Assembly (NCBI GenBank): GCA_900765975.1
Contig: CAAFTS010000118.1
Coordinates: 1-34,196 of the forward strand
Length of the DNA stretch: 34,196 nucleotides
Origin: Lachnospiraceae bacterium
Lineage (GTDB): Bacteria; Bacillota; Clostridia; Lachnospirales; Lachnospiraceae
Direction of reading: 5' to 3'
Position 1 is the first letter of the stretch. Each line of letters opens with the position of its first letter. Positions 22,060-31,236 of the stretch are shown here, one piece after another. Both the position numbers and the translations under genes were made by a program. The notes beneath the pieces were generated by a model, which saw only the letters and a program-made list of their open reading frames with translations, was not told the DNA's origin and ran no database searches.

Positions 22060-22824
22060 ATGCTTGCAATTGAGAGACGAAAAGAAATTTTGATGAAGCT
22101 GCAGGCCGAACGGCGGGTAGTGGTAAGTGAATTAAGTCAGCTTTATGATGTGTCAGAAGAGACGATACGACGTGATTTGGAAAAACTTGTAAATGACGGC
22201 GTTGCAATCAAAAGCTATGGCGGAGCAGTTTTGAATGAAAATTCGAACTTAGATCTTCCGTTTAATATTAGAAAAAATCGAAATGTAATCGGAAAACAAC
22301 GAATTGCCGAGCAAATCGTGAAACTGGTAAAGGATGGAGACAGTATTATGCTGGATGCCAGCTCTACTGCAGTATATATCGCGAAAGCGTTAAAAGAAAA
22401 GAAGAACTTAACGGTAATTACCAATTCAATTGAAATTATTATTGAATTGTTGGACATGCCGGAGTGGCATGTGTTTTCAACCGGCGGATTGACAAGAGAA
22501 GGTTCCTTTGCTCTTGTAGGGCCACAGACAGACAAAATGTTAAAGTCTTTTCATGTTAATAAAGCGATTATATCTTGTAAGGGTGTTGGAACAGATAAAT
22601 ATCTGACAGATTCGGATGAACTTCATGCAAACAATAAGCTGACAATGTTAGAATCCGCAGAAATGAAAATTCTGGCAGTAGACAGCAGTAAATTTGACAA
22701 CACAGCATTTACAGCAATAGGAACGCTGGATGATATCACGACTGTCGTTACCAATGAAGAACCGGAAGCAAAATGGCTTCAGTTGTTTGAGGAAACCGGG
22801 GTAGAATGTATTTATCCTAGATAG
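22060..22824 (+). CDS. DeoR-family transcriptional regulator
   Basis: This 254-residue regulator has a winged helix-turn-helix at about 4-55 (IERRKEILMKLQAERRVVVSELSQLYDVSEETIRRDLEKL, ending YGGAV) and a DeoR sugar-phosphate sensor domain (MLDASSTAVYIAKAL, TNSIEI, TGG, KAIISCKGV). Such proteins usually repress sugar operons until a phosphorylated sugar binds; a fucose or rhamnose pathway phosphate would fit here. ATG 22060 is preferred over an upstream ATG at 22024 because GGGAGG (22047-22052) lies seven bases ahead and the family start follows. Likely operators are the CAACA/TGTTGG elements of the two promoters. It lies 90 bases after the shell genes and ten before the alcohol dehydrogenase. 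Confidence 0.94.
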   Translation: MLAIERRKEILMKLQAERRVVVSELSQLYDVSEETIRRDLEKLVNDGVAIKSYGGAVLNENSNLDLPFNIRKNRNVIGKQRIAEQIVKLVKDGDSIMLDASSTAVYIAKALKEKKNLTVITNSIEIIIELLDMPEWHVFSTGGLTREGSFALVGPQTDKMLKSFHVNKAIISCKGVGTDKYLTDSDELHANNKLTMLESAEMKILAVDSSKFDNTAFTAIGTLDDITTVVTNEEPEAKWLQLFEETGVECIYPR

Positions 22825-22833
22825 AGGGAAAAG

Positions 22834-23979
22834 ATGAAAAGTTTTGATATAAAGACAAAGGTATTTTTTGGAGATCAGGCTTTGGACAGGCTGGAAGAGA
22901 TACCGTATAAAAAAGTGCTTGTTATTACGGATCCATTTATTGCAGAAAGCAGTATGATCAAGCTGGTAACCACACCATTGGAAAAGGGGCAGAAAGAGTA
23001 CGAAATCTTTAAAGATGTAGTACCGGATCCGCCAATCGAGAAGATATCAATCGGTGTAGAAAAGATGCTTTCTTATAAACCGGATGCAATCGTGGCAGTG
23101 GGCGGTGGTTCTGCAATTGATTCTTCCAAATCGATACGAGAGTTTGCACTTCGTGTAGAAAATTATGGAGATGTTGGGCTGATCGCAATTCCAACAACAA
23201 GTGGAACTGGATCAGAAGTGACGTCTTTTGCCGTAGTGACTGATCCAAAAGAACAAGTAAAATACCCGCTTGTTTCCAGGAGTATGATGCCAGATGAGGC
23301 AATCCTGGATGCAGAGCTGGTAAAAAGTGTACCACCTGCGATTACAGCAGATACGGGAATGGACGTATTTACCCATGCATTAGAGGCATGTGTAAGCATT
23401 AATCGAAATGAGTTTGCAACGGCGCTTGCGGAAAAAGCAATTGAGATTTGTGGTGTATTTTTATTGAGGGCTTACCTTGATGGAAATGATACTCATGCAA
23501 GACAGAAGATGCATGTCGCATCTTGTCTGGCGGGATTGGCTTTTAATTCAGCTTCTTTAGGACTGAATCATGGAATGGCACATCAGCTTGGTGCTGTTTT
23601 CCATATTCCACATGGACGCGCCAATGCAATGTTACTGCCACATGTCATTGAGTTTAACAGTGATATTAACAAACACAGTAAGAGTAGAAAAGAGTATCTG
23701 CCGGCTGTGAAGAAATATTCGACCGTGGCACAGATTTTGGGACTGAGCAGTTATAATAAAATTATGACAGTGCGTTCCCTTGTAAACTGGGTACAGTTTA
23801 TGTTGAAAGAAATGGATATCCCATTGTCGATCTCACAGATGGGAACAATTTCGGAAGAAGAGTATTTCAGAGCGATTGATCGAATGGCAGATGCAGCTCT
23901 GGAAGATGCTTGTACGGAAACGAATCCACGTGTACCGACAAAAGAAGATGTTGTAGCAATTTATCGTGCATTGTGGTAG
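22834..23979 (+). CDS. pduQ: Iron-type alcohol dehydrogenase, PduQ-like 1-propanol dehydrogenase
   Basis: This enzyme reduces propanal to 1-propanol and regenerates NAD for the aldehyde dehydrogenase. The 381-residue protein has the group III dehydrogenase marks: FFGDQALDRL at the start, AVGGGSAIDSSKS near 88-100 for NAD, IPTTSGTGSEVTSF, and metal-ligand histidines in NHGMAHQLGAVFHIPHG near 246-262. Length matches PduQ. No extra targeting helix is visible at the N-terminus; PduQ is often brought in by contact with PduP. A strong hairpin follows its stop, so the gene ends the microcompartment operon. A lactaldehyde reductase (FucO) role is an alternative within the same family. Confidence 0.93.
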   Translation: MKSFDIKTKVFFGDQALDRLEEIPYKKVLVITDPFIAESSMIKLVTTPLEKGQKEYEIFKDVVPDPPIEKISIGVEKMLSYKPDAIVAVGGGSAIDSSKSIREFALRVENYGDVGLIAIPTTSGTGSEVTSFAVVTDPKEQVKYPLVSRSMMPDEAILDAELVKSVPPAITADTGMDVFTHALEACVSINRNEFATALAEKAIEICGVFLLRAYLDGNDTHARQKMHVASCLAGLAFNSASLGLNHGMAHQLGAVFHIPHGRANAMLLPHVIEFNSDINKHSKSRKEYLPAVKKYSTVAQILGLSSYNKIMTVRSLVNWVQFMLKEMDIPLSISQMGTISEEEYFRAIDRMADAALEDACTETNPRVPTKEDVVAIYRALW

Positions 23980-23980
23980 A

Positions 23981-24024
23981 AAAATACCCTGTATGGAAGG
24001 AAAAACTTCTGTACAGGGTATTTT
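23981..24024 (+). terminator. Terminator at the end of the microcompartment operon
   Basis: AAAATACCCTGTA (23981-23993) pairs perfectly over 13 bases with 24012-24024, and an inner GAAG/CTTC can extend the stem. The right arm ends in TTTT. It begins two bases after the PduQ stop codon and can also work on the opposite strand. Confidence 0.85.
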
Positions 24025-24071
24025 GAATATAGTACTATTCTGCTAGCAGCAAGAAAAGAATCACAAATATC

Positions 24072-24100
24072 TGGATTAGGGAAAGAAGATGTTGTATAAT
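24072..24100 (+). promoter_or_regulatory. Candidate promoter of the two-component system
   Basis: TATAAT at 24095-24100 is a perfect -10; the -35 at 24072-24077 (TGGATT) is poor, with a 17-base spacer. It lies in the 182-base gap after the PduQ terminator and 62 bases before the GTG start of the response regulator. A weak -35 suggests activation or low basal expression. Confidence 0.5.
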
Positions 24101-24161
24101 AAATTTGCAAATATACAGATTGTAGAAAAGATTTGAATAATGACTTCGGGAGGATAAAGAG

Positions 24162-25772
24162 GTGTATAAAGTTCTACTGGTAGATGATGAAATTCTGGTG
24201 CGTGATGCAATCCGAAAGAAAATTGAATGGAATAAGATTGGGTTTGAATTGGTGGGAGATTGTGAAAACGGTCGAGATGCGATTGAATTTGTTCAAAATA
24301 ATCCTGTAGATCTTGTTCTGACGGATATTTGTATGCCGCATGTAGATGGAATGGAACTGAGCCGGTATCTGTATGAGAACTATCCCCAGATTTCGATTAT
24401 TATTTTTAGTGGGTACAGTGATTTTGAATATGCAAAGCAGGCTATCCAATATAAAGTCTCTGAGTATATCCTAAAGCCGGTTACAGCCAAAGAGCTGACA
24501 GAAGTATTGGAACGGTTAAAAAAGAAACTGGATAGTATTCGAAAAGAAGAGCAAAAGATTGATAAACTTCAGAAGGTTTATCATAATTATACAAAAAACG
24601 AAGCCTTAATTATTGCAAAGGCGTTGTCTCGTCTGGTGAAGGGAACACAAAAAGTAGAGCGAAGTATGGAGGAACTGGAAGAATTTGGAATTTCTATACG
24701 TGGAACTGCGTTTCGTGTAGTAGCAGCGGATATCGATATTTACTCAGAGTGGTGTGAAAACGGCACAAATGGATTGAAAAAAGAAAGTGCCTTGATGTCT
24801 TTTGTTGTGGAAAATATCAGTAACGAAATAGTAGAAGATTATCAGGCTGGAATAGCGTTTCGAGATTCTGATAATCGGGTTTGTATGTTGTTATGGACAG
24901 ATTCACCGCAGAAATTTCGGGAAGTAGTTCCGAAGATGTGTAGGGAGATTCAGGAACAGGTGAGCGCTGCAATGAATTTTAGCATTTCTATGGGAATCGG
25001 ACGTTATGTAAAGTCCGTGGATGATCTATCAGAATCTTATGAGTCAGCAGCAGAAGTATTAAAATATCGTTATAGCAAAGGGATTGGAATTATCATAGAT
25101 TGTGAGCAGGAGATTAAAGAAGGAAATTTTCTTGAATTGGAGCCAAAATTGAGAGAAATCGTATCAGCGCTCAGGGGCAGTGATGAAGAAGGCGTGGTAG
25201 AACTGCTGGTAGAGATTGGAAAATGGGTGAAGCAGCGATATGTTAGCCGCAACAAGGCGTCGGCATATTTAAATCAGGTACTCCATGTAATTCATAGAGC
25301 AGTGTCTGAGACGAATGAGACATTTGAATTAAAAGAGTCTTTGCTGTCCGGCGTGGCTGAAGCCAGAGGCATCGAGCCGGCAATGAAAATGACGATTGAT
25401 TATGCGCGTGAAGGTATTAAAGCTATGGCGGATTCGGGGCGGTCCAGTGCAGAACGCCAGGCCAATCTAGCAGTGGACTATATGCAGAAAAATTATGGGG
25501 ATCCGGAGCTTGGGTTGAATCAAATCTGTGATTATTTAAACATTAGCACCAGTCATTTCAGTAGTATTTTTAAAGAAGCGACAGGAAAAACATTTATCGA
25601 GGTGTTGACCAATATCCGGATGGAGAAAGCAAAGCAGCTATTACGTCAGACAACTCTGAAGAATTATGAAATTGCAGAGAAAGTTGGGTTTAGTGATCCG
25701 CATTATTTTAGTATAGCATTCAAAAAAACGACTGGTATGACTCCAAAAGAATATGCTAAGGGGAATAGCTAA
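24162..25772 (+). CDS. Response regulator with AraC DNA-binding domain (YesN-like)
   Basis: The 536-residue protein has a receiver domain at 1-120 (LLVDDEILVRDAIRKKI, phospho-acceptor Asp55 in LVLTDICMPH, switch Lys in YILKPV), a long middle region of about 280 residues and an AraC-type double helix-turn-helix at about 435-530 (LAVDYMQKNYGDPELGLNQICDYLN, then AEKVGFSDPHYFSIAFKKTTGMTPKEY). The long middle part is usual in YesN regulators of gut Firmicutes that control sugar transporters. The GTG start at 24162 has GGGAGG upstream. Its stop overlaps the kinase ATG (TAATGG), so the pair is co-translated. The likely target is the ABC importer downstream, by position. Confidence 0.94.
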   Translation: MYKVLLVDDEILVRDAIRKKIEWNKIGFELVGDCENGRDAIEFVQNNPVDLVLTDICMPHVDGMELSRYLYENYPQISIIIFSGYSDFEYAKQAIQYKVSEYILKPVTAKELTEVLERLKKKLDSIRKEEQKIDKLQKVYHNYTKNEALIIAKALSRLVKGTQKVERSMEELEEFGISIRGTAFRVVAADIDIYSEWCENGTNGLKKESALMSFVVENISNEIVEDYQAGIAFRDSDNRVCMLLWTDSPQKFREVVPKMCREIQEQVSAAMNFSISMGIGRYVKSVDDLSESYESAAEVLKYRYSKGIGIIIDCEQEIKEGNFLELEPKLREIVSALRGSDEEGVVELLVEIGKWVKQRYVSRNKASAYLNQVLHVIHRAVSETNETFELKESLLSGVAEARGIEPAMKMTIDYAREGIKAMADSGRSSAERQANLAVDYMQKNYGDPELGLNQICDYLNISTSHFSSIFKEATGKTFIEVLTNIRMEKAKQLLRQTTLKNYEIAEKVGFSDPHYFSIAFKKTTGMTPKEYAKGNS

Positions 25773-27580
25773 TGGAAAAACCTACTATATTTACGCGATT
25801 ATTTGGGAGATTTAGAAGCATTCAAAGTACTATGATGCTATCCTTTTCTGGACTGATGGCAGTTGCGGTGCTCATTTTTTTGATGATTGCTTTGAATTTT
25901 ACCAGTCAGACAATTTATGAAAACAGTAATAATTATACATCCCAAATTGTTCGTCAGGTTAATTATGATATAGATGCATATATTGATTATATGGAGAATA
26001 TCTCATCAGTAATGGCGAAGAGTGGTGATATATCTTTGTATTTGTTTGAGGAGGAACAGTCAGAGGAAGATATCGAAGAAGAGCGGGAACGAATTCTGAC
26101 ACAATTCAATACAATTATGGAAAGCCGAGAGGATATTTATAATGTAGCGGCTGTTGCAGAAAACGGGAGATATATTATGAATCGTGGGGAAGAAGATTTG
26201 ACGCCGTATATTGATATTCGGAAGTTAGATTGGTATCAGGCTGCGATGGAGTCTCCTACAGGGATTGCTGTTTCTTCTTCTCATGTGCAAAATGCAATCA
26301 AATCCAGTTACAAATGGGTGATTACTCTGAGCAGGGTTTTAGTGAATAATCGAACCGGTGCGAAGGAGGGACTCTTTTTCATAGATTTGAATTATAGTGC
26401 GATCAGTGATTTGTGTAATAATAATACAATTGGAAACAAGGGATATATTTTTGTCCTGGATGATAAGGGCAATGTAATTTATCATCCAAAGCAGCAACTC
26501 ATGTATGGAGGGCTGCATACAGAACACATTGAAGAAATTATGGCCTGCGAGAAGGATTCGCTAACTGTTAGAGATGGAACGGAACGTAAGCTGTATACGT
26601 TGTCCAGATCTCAAAAAACAGGATGGACAGTTGTGGGGGCGGCTTATACATCTGAATTGCTGAAAAATAATAAACAGGCTAGAATGTTGTATATTCTGGC
26701 CGCGGCAATATTGATTTTGGCTGTTTTTGCGATCTCCAGTATTTTGTCCAGAGAAATTACAAAGCCGTTGCGAAGATTGAGTGAATCTATGAGTCGAGTA
26801 GAAAAGGGTGAGTTTGACCGAGCAAACGTCGATGTGACCATGGAAAATGAAATTGGAAGTCTTGGAAAATCCTATAATTTGATGACAGAGAGAATTCATA
26901 CTTTGATGGAAGAAAATGTATATGAACAGAAACAAAAAAGAAAGAGTGAATTGAAAGCACTGCAGGCGCAGATCAATCCTCATTTTTTGTATAATACACT
27001 TGATTCCATTATCTGGATGTCAGAAGCAGGACAGAGTGATGAGGTCGTTGAAATGACTTCAGCGCTGGCAAAACTATTGCGACAGAGTATCAGCAATGAC
27101 CATGAACAGGTGGAACTTGGTCAGGAAATGGAATATGTAAAAAATTATTTGACAATTCAGAAAATGCGATATCAGGATAAGCTGGAGTATACGATTGAAG
27201 TTGATCCCCAAGTTCGACATGTGATGATTGTAAAACTAGTGCTGCAGCCAATTGTAGAAAATGCAATCTATCATGGGATTAAATATAAAGGAAGTAAGGG
27301 GACGCTTCGGATTCGGGCTTTTGCAGAGTCAGAAGATGTGTGTATTGTGATTGAAGACAATGGAATTGGTATGGATGATACTGCATTGAATATTATTTTT
27401 GATGAAACACAAAAGATACATAAGCAAAATGGAGTCGGAGTTCCGAATGTACAGAAACGATTGAAACTGTATTACGGTGATAAATACGGTATTACATATG
27501 AAAGTAAGGTTGGAATCGGAACAAGGGCAACGATTAGAATTCCGCAGCGGGGAGATCGGGAAAATGAAAAAATGGAGTAA
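25772..27580 (+). CDS. Sensor histidine kinase, YesM-like
   Basis: This 602-residue membrane kinase has a first helix at about 22-43, an outer dCache-like sensor region to about 304, a second helix at about 305-326, a HAMP segment (SREITKPLRRLSESMSRVEKG), a His-kinase domain with His404 in QINPHFLYNTLDSIIWM, and an ATPase domain (IVENAIYHGI, EDNGIGM, GVGVPNVQKRLKLYYG). The NPHFLYN box marks the LytS/YesM group. It should phosphorylate the YesN-like protein. Its 3' end overlaps the gene for a membrane-anchored sugar-binding protein by 17 bases, which suggests the three work as one sensor, with the binding protein presenting sugar to the kinase. Confidence 0.94.
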   Translation: MEKPTIFTRLFGRFRSIQSTMMLSFSGLMAVAVLIFLMIALNFTSQTIYENSNNYTSQIVRQVNYDIDAYIDYMENISSVMAKSGDISLYLFEEEQSEEDIEEERERILTQFNTIMESREDIYNVAAVAENGRYIMNRGEEDLTPYIDIRKLDWYQAAMESPTGIAVSSSHVQNAIKSSYKWVITLSRVLVNNRTGAKEGLFFIDLNYSAISDLCNNNTIGNKGYIFVLDDKGNVIYHPKQQLMYGGLHTEHIEEIMACEKDSLTVRDGTERKLYTLSRSQKTGWTVVGAAYTSELLKNNKQARMLYILAAAILILAVFAISSILSREITKPLRRLSESMSRVEKGEFDRANVDVTMENEIGSLGKSYNLMTERIHTLMEENVYEQKQKRKSELKALQAQINPHFLYNTLDSIIWMSEAGQSDEVVEMTSALAKLLRQSISNDHEQVELGQEMEYVKNYLTIQKMRYQDKLEYTIEVDPQVRHVMIVKLVLQPIVENAIYHGIKYKGSKGTLRIRAFAESEDVCIVIEDNGIGMDDTALNIIFDETQKIHKQNGVGVPNVQKRLKLYYGDKYGITYESKVGIGTRATIRIPQRGDRENEKME

Positions 27581-28559
27581 AACACAGTGGACAGGAACTG
27601 TATTAAGCTGTATTTTAATGGGACTCATTCTTTTGGTGATGTTAATATTAGCATGGCCGAATACAAAAGAACAGGATCCCTATAAATTGATCTTTATTCC
27701 AAAGACTATTGATCCAAACAATGGATTCTGGACGTCCCTGATTGAGGGAGCGAAACTTGGGGCGACAGAACTGGGAGCAGAAATAGAAGTATATGGAGCG
27801 GATGCAGAAGAAGACGTAGAGGAACAAATTGATTTGATTTATTCCTGTATTGAGAAAAAGCCAGACGCGCTGCTAGTTGCGCCGGCAGACTATTCTCGTA
27901 CGACAGATGCCTTACGGAAGGCAAAAGAAAGCGGGATTAAAATAATCCTCCTGGATTCGAAGATTGATCAGAACATTGCTGACGCAGTAGTGTGCACAGA
28001 TAATTATGTGGCAGGAAAGGAATTGGGAGAGTATGCCAGTCAATTTCTGAATGAGGATTCTGTTATTGGAATTGTTGCACATGTGCAAGGTACTTCGACA
28101 GCGGTTGATCGGGAAACGGGCATTCGCGAAGGATTGGGCAGATTTGAAAGCCAGATTATAGATGTGGTTTTTTGTAATTCTTCTTATCAAAAGGCATATG
28201 ATCTGACGAAAGCGATGCTGGAAAAATATCCAAACATTACGATGATGATTGGTACGAATGAATATTCAGCTGTAGGCGCAGCTCGAGCAATTTGTGATCT
28301 AAATCTTATAGATCAGATTAAAATGGTTGGTTTTGATAGCTCAATTGAAGAAATCCAATATCTGGAGTCAGGAATTTTTGAAGCGATTGTTGTTCAAAAA
28401 CCGTTTAACATGGGGTATTTGGGAGTAGAGCAGGCAATCAATGTACTCACCAATCGGGAAGTGGAACATGATGTGGATTCGGGAAGTGAAATGATTACTC
28501 AGGAGAATTTGTATGAAGAGGAAAATCAAAGACTTTTATATCCGTTTTCTGGTCAATAA
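27564..28559 (+). CDS. Membrane-anchored periplasmic-binding-like sugar sensor protein
   Basis: The 331-residue protein has one uncleaved-looking helix at about 11-31 (SCILMGLILLVMLILAW) after a basic start, then a type I sugar-binding fold (Peripla_BP_4/RbsB-like): FIPKTIDPNNGFWTSLIEGAKLGATELGAEI, KKPDALLVAPAD, GIKIILLDSKID, TDNYVAGKELGEY and MVGFDSS. There is no lipobox cysteine. The frame is open from 27477 inside the kinase gene; ATG 27564 (GGAG at 27550-27553) is preferred because it gives the membrane anchor at the right place. It is probably an accessory sensor for the YesM-like kinase rather than the transporter's own binding protein, which is encoded at 32287-33405. Confidence 0.85.
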   Translation: MKKWSKTQWTGTVLSCILMGLILLVMLILAWPNTKEQDPYKLIFIPKTIDPNNGFWTSLIEGAKLGATELGAEIEVYGADAEEDVEEQIDLIYSCIEKKPDALLVAPADYSRTTDALRKAKESGIKIILLDSKIDQNIADAVVCTDNYVAGKELGEYASQFLNEDSVIGIVAHVQGTSTAVDRETGIREGLGRFESQIIDVVFCNSSYQKAYDLTKAMLEKYPNITMMIGTNEYSAVGAARAICDLNLIDQIKMVGFDSSIEEIQYLESGIFEAIVVQKPFNMGYLGVEQAINVLTNREVEHDVDSGSEMITQENLYEEENQRLLYPFSGQ

Positions 28560-28673
28560 TTTGGTCGATAAAGGAATTTTTTAACCTTTTTTAGGAAGAT
28601 ATTCAATTACATTTTTTGCGAAAATCGTTCATAATTTATTCATAAATGAGGCGTGCTTCTCGTGTCTCAGGAA

Positions 28674-28694
28674 CTGTTTTGAAAAACAAAACAG
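28674..28694. promoter_or_regulatory. Inverted repeat ahead of the ABC importer
   Basis: CTGTTTTG (28674-28681), loop AAAAA, CAAAACAG (28687-28694): a perfect 8-base inverted repeat in the 164-base gap before the first permease. It may be an operator or a leader hairpin; no T-run follows. The gap also has AT-rich sequence (28600-28650), but no promoter with both hexamers is convincing. Confidence 0.45.
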
Positions 28695-28723
28695 AAAAAT
28701 GCAAAGGAATAGGAGGAAGAGAA

Positions 28724-29698
28724 GTGGAAAAGATTAAACAAAATCCTTTGGTAAAAAAGATAGGATTTAACAGAATTGTCCTGATTGTGTTACTGATACT
28801 TATGTATCTGGCATTCGGACTGATGACGGACGGAAGTTTCTTCACTACTTCACGTATTATGAATACGTTGAATTATGTATACTTCCTGGGATTTCTTTCT
28901 TTGGGTGTAACATTTGTTATTGCAACCGGAGGAATCGATTTCTCAATTGGACCAGTTATGTTCTGCTGTTCACTGGTTTCCGGATATAGTCTGGTGACTT
29001 ATGGTGTACCAATGGGAGCAGCGTTGGTGATGAGCATACTGATCGGTGTAGCATTTGGTGTGTTCAATGGATATTTGGTAGCTTATTGGAAGGTGCCGCC
29101 ATTTATTGTTTCTATGGCAAGTATGAATATTGCAAAAGGTATTGCTGCTGTATTTACCAAGACACAGTCCGTAAGTTGGCCACAGTTAGGTACAGAGGGC
29201 GGCTGGTTCCGTAACATCATTAGTTTTAATGGTATTCCGATGGGACTGATTATTTTCGCTGCAGCTGCTGTTATCTGTGCAGTTGTTTTGAACAAGACAA
29301 AATGGGGACGTTATATTCTCTGTCTCGGAAGCAACAAAGAAGCTGTCAGACTTTCTGGTGTTAATATTAAGAAATGGGAAATGCTGGCATATATTATCTG
29401 CGGAACCTTGGTTGGTATCGCATCTATCTTCTTTGTAGCTACATATACAACAGTTCAGCCAGGATATGGCGATCAGTATAACAACGAAGCGATTGCAGGC
29501 TGTGTTATGGGAGGAACTTCCATGGTTGGAGGACTTGCATCTATCAGCGGAACTGTAATTGGTGTAATTATTATCTCTCTTTTGCAGCAGGGTATTCTTG
29601 CTTTGGGATTCACAAAGGATTATCAGTATATTATTACTGGATTAATCGTTATCGCAGCAGTTTACTCAGATGTTTCTGCAAGACGCAGAAAGAATTAA
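28724..29698 (+). CDS. Ribose/galactose-type ABC transporter permease (first)
   Basis: This 324-residue membrane protein of the RbsC/BPD_transp_2 family has about eight to ten helices. Family marks are YFLGFLSLGVTFVIATGGIDFSIGPVM, GVFNGYLVAYWKVPPFIVSMASM, LGSNKEAVRLSGVNIKKWEMLAY (the ATPase-contact loop) and GTSMVGGLASISGTVIG. The open frame begins at 28646, but the GTG at 28724 with GGAGG at 28712-28716 gives the normal short start. A second, different permease lies after the ATPase, so the channel is probably a heterodimer, as in YtfT-YjfF type importers. Confidence 0.92.
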   Translation: MEKIKQNPLVKKIGFNRIVLIVLLILMYLAFGLMTDGSFFTTSRIMNTLNYVYFLGFLSLGVTFVIATGGIDFSIGPVMFCCSLVSGYSLVTYGVPMGAALVMSILIGVAFGVFNGYLVAYWKVPPFIVSMASMNIAKGIAAVFTKTQSVSWPQLGTEGGWFRNIISFNGIPMGLIIFAAAAVICAVVLNKTKWGRYILCLGSNKEAVRLSGVNIKKWEMLAYIICGTLVGIASIFFVATYTTVQPGYGDQYNNEAIAGCVMGGTSMVGGLASISGTVIGVIIISLLQQGILALGFTKDYQYIITGLIVIAAVYSDVSARRRKN

Positions 29699-29725
29699 TC
29701 ATCACATAAGAAAGGAGAGAAAATA

Positions 29726-31222
29726 ATGGGTGAGATTATTTTGACAATGAAAGACATTGACAAGTCTTTCCCCGGTGTACACGCACTTGACCACGTTGAT
29801 TTAGAGGTCAGAAAAGGTGAAGTCCTTGCACTTATGGGTGAGAATGGAGCTGGTAAATCAACATTAATGAAGGTGCTGACGGGTATTTATAAAAAAGATT
29901 CCGGTACGATTACATATGAAGGTAAAGAAGTGGAATTCAAAAATACAAGAGAAGCACAGGATGCAGGTATTGTAATCGTGCATCAGGAGCTGAACATGCT
30001 CGGTCATCTGACAGTTGCTCAAAACCTTTTCATTGGAAGAGAGTTTAAGAAGGGTATTAAAATTGATGATAAGAAGATGAATGAAGAAGCAAAGAAGCTG
30101 TTTGACAGACTTCATGTAGACATTGATCCTAAAGAGAAGATGTCAAATCTGACAGTTGGTAAGCAGCAGATGTGTGAAATTGCAAAAGCGGTTTCTTTTG
30201 ATGCAAAGGTTATCATCTTTGATGAACCTTCAGCAGCTTTGACAGAGTCTGAAATCGAAGAGATGTTTAAAATCATTCGTGACTTAAGAGAAAAGGACAT
30301 TGCAATGGTTTACATTTCACATCGTATGGATGAGATTAAAGTGATTACTGACCGTGTAACAGTAATGCGAGATGGTACATATGTAGGTACTTTGATTACA
30401 AAGGATTGTACAAAAGAAGATATCATTAACATGATGGTTGGTCGTGTTATTTACGAAGATCCTAAGACAGAGAGTGCTGTTCCAAAGGATGCACCGGTTG
30501 TTTTGAAAGTAGAACATTTGAATGCAGGTAAGATGGTACAGGATGTAAGCTTTGAACTTCGTAAAGGTGAAATCTTAGGTTTCTCTGGATTGATGGGTGC
30601 TGGACGTACCGAAACAGCGAGAGCATTGTTTGGAGCTGATCCGAAGGAAAGTGGAGATATTTATATCAATGGTGAGAAAGTAACCATTCACAGCCCTCAG
30701 GATGCAGTACGTTGTGGTATCGGTTATCTGTCAGAGGATAGAAAACGATATGGTATCGTTGTTCAGAAGACAGTCGCTGAGAATACATCTATGGCAAACA
30801 TGAAGGATTTCATGAATGGTATTTTTATCAATAAGAAGAAAGAAAGAGAAGTTGCAGAGAAGTATGTTGAGGCTCTTGCAACAAAGACACCGGATGTGGA
30901 TCAGTTAGTTGTAAACTTGTCCGGTGGTAACCAGCAGAAAGTCGTTATCGCAAAATGGCTGGCACGTGATTGTGATATCCTCATTTTTGATGAGCCAACC
31001 AGAGGTATTGACGTAGGTGCTAAAAACGAGATTTACAAGCTGATGAATAAGCTGGTAGCGGAAGGAAAATCTATTATTATGATTTCTTCCGAAATGACTG
31101 AGATTCTTCGAATGAGCGACCGTGTGGTTGTTATGTGTGAAGGTAAGAAGACTGGCGAGCTTGATATTTCAGAAGCAAAACAGGAAACAATTATGAATCT
31201 GGCAACAAGAGAATGTGAATAA
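29726..31222 (+). CDS. Sugar ABC transporter double ATPase (RbsA/MglA-like)
   Basis: This 498-residue cytoplasmic protein has two ABC domains. Domain 1 has Walker A GENGAGKST at 38-46, signature LTVGKQQMCEIAKAV and Walker B IIFDEPSAAL. Domain 2 has the altered Walker A GLMGAGRTE typical of RbsA/MglA second domains, then LSGGNQQKVVIAKWL and ILIFDEPTRGIDVG. It powers import of a monosaccharide by the two flanking permeases. A ribosome site AAAGGAGAG precedes the ATG. The substrate cannot be read from the ATPase; proximity to the propanediol locus makes fucose, rhamnose or another sugar feeding it a fair guess, but this is only inference. Confidence 0.95.
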   Translation: MGEIILTMKDIDKSFPGVHALDHVDLEVRKGEVLALMGENGAGKSTLMKVLTGIYKKDSGTITYEGKEVEFKNTREAQDAGIVIVHQELNMLGHLTVAQNLFIGREFKKGIKIDDKKMNEEAKKLFDRLHVDIDPKEKMSNLTVGKQQMCEIAKAVSFDAKVIIFDEPSAALTESEIEEMFKIIRDLREKDIAMVYISHRMDEIKVITDRVTVMRDGTYVGTLITKDCTKEDIINMMVGRVIYEDPKTESAVPKDAPVVLKVEHLNAGKMVQDVSFELRKGEILGFSGLMGAGRTETARALFGADPKESGDIYINGEKVTIHSPQDAVRCGIGYLSEDRKRYGIVVQKTVAENTSMANMKDFMNGIFINKKKEREVAEKYVEALATKTPDVDQLVVNLSGGNQQKVVIAKWLARDCDILIFDEPTRGIDVGAKNEIYKLMNKLVAEGKSIIMISSEMTEILRMSDRVVVMCEGKKTGELDISEAKQETIMNLATRECE

Positions 31223-31236
31223 GGAGGGGTGAGAAG

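Noticed and set aside
10072..23979. B12-dependent pdu operon
   Set aside because: No PduCDE subunits, reactivase or cobalamin adenosyltransferase domain are present; the GlcG-like protein is only the C-terminal half of PduO.
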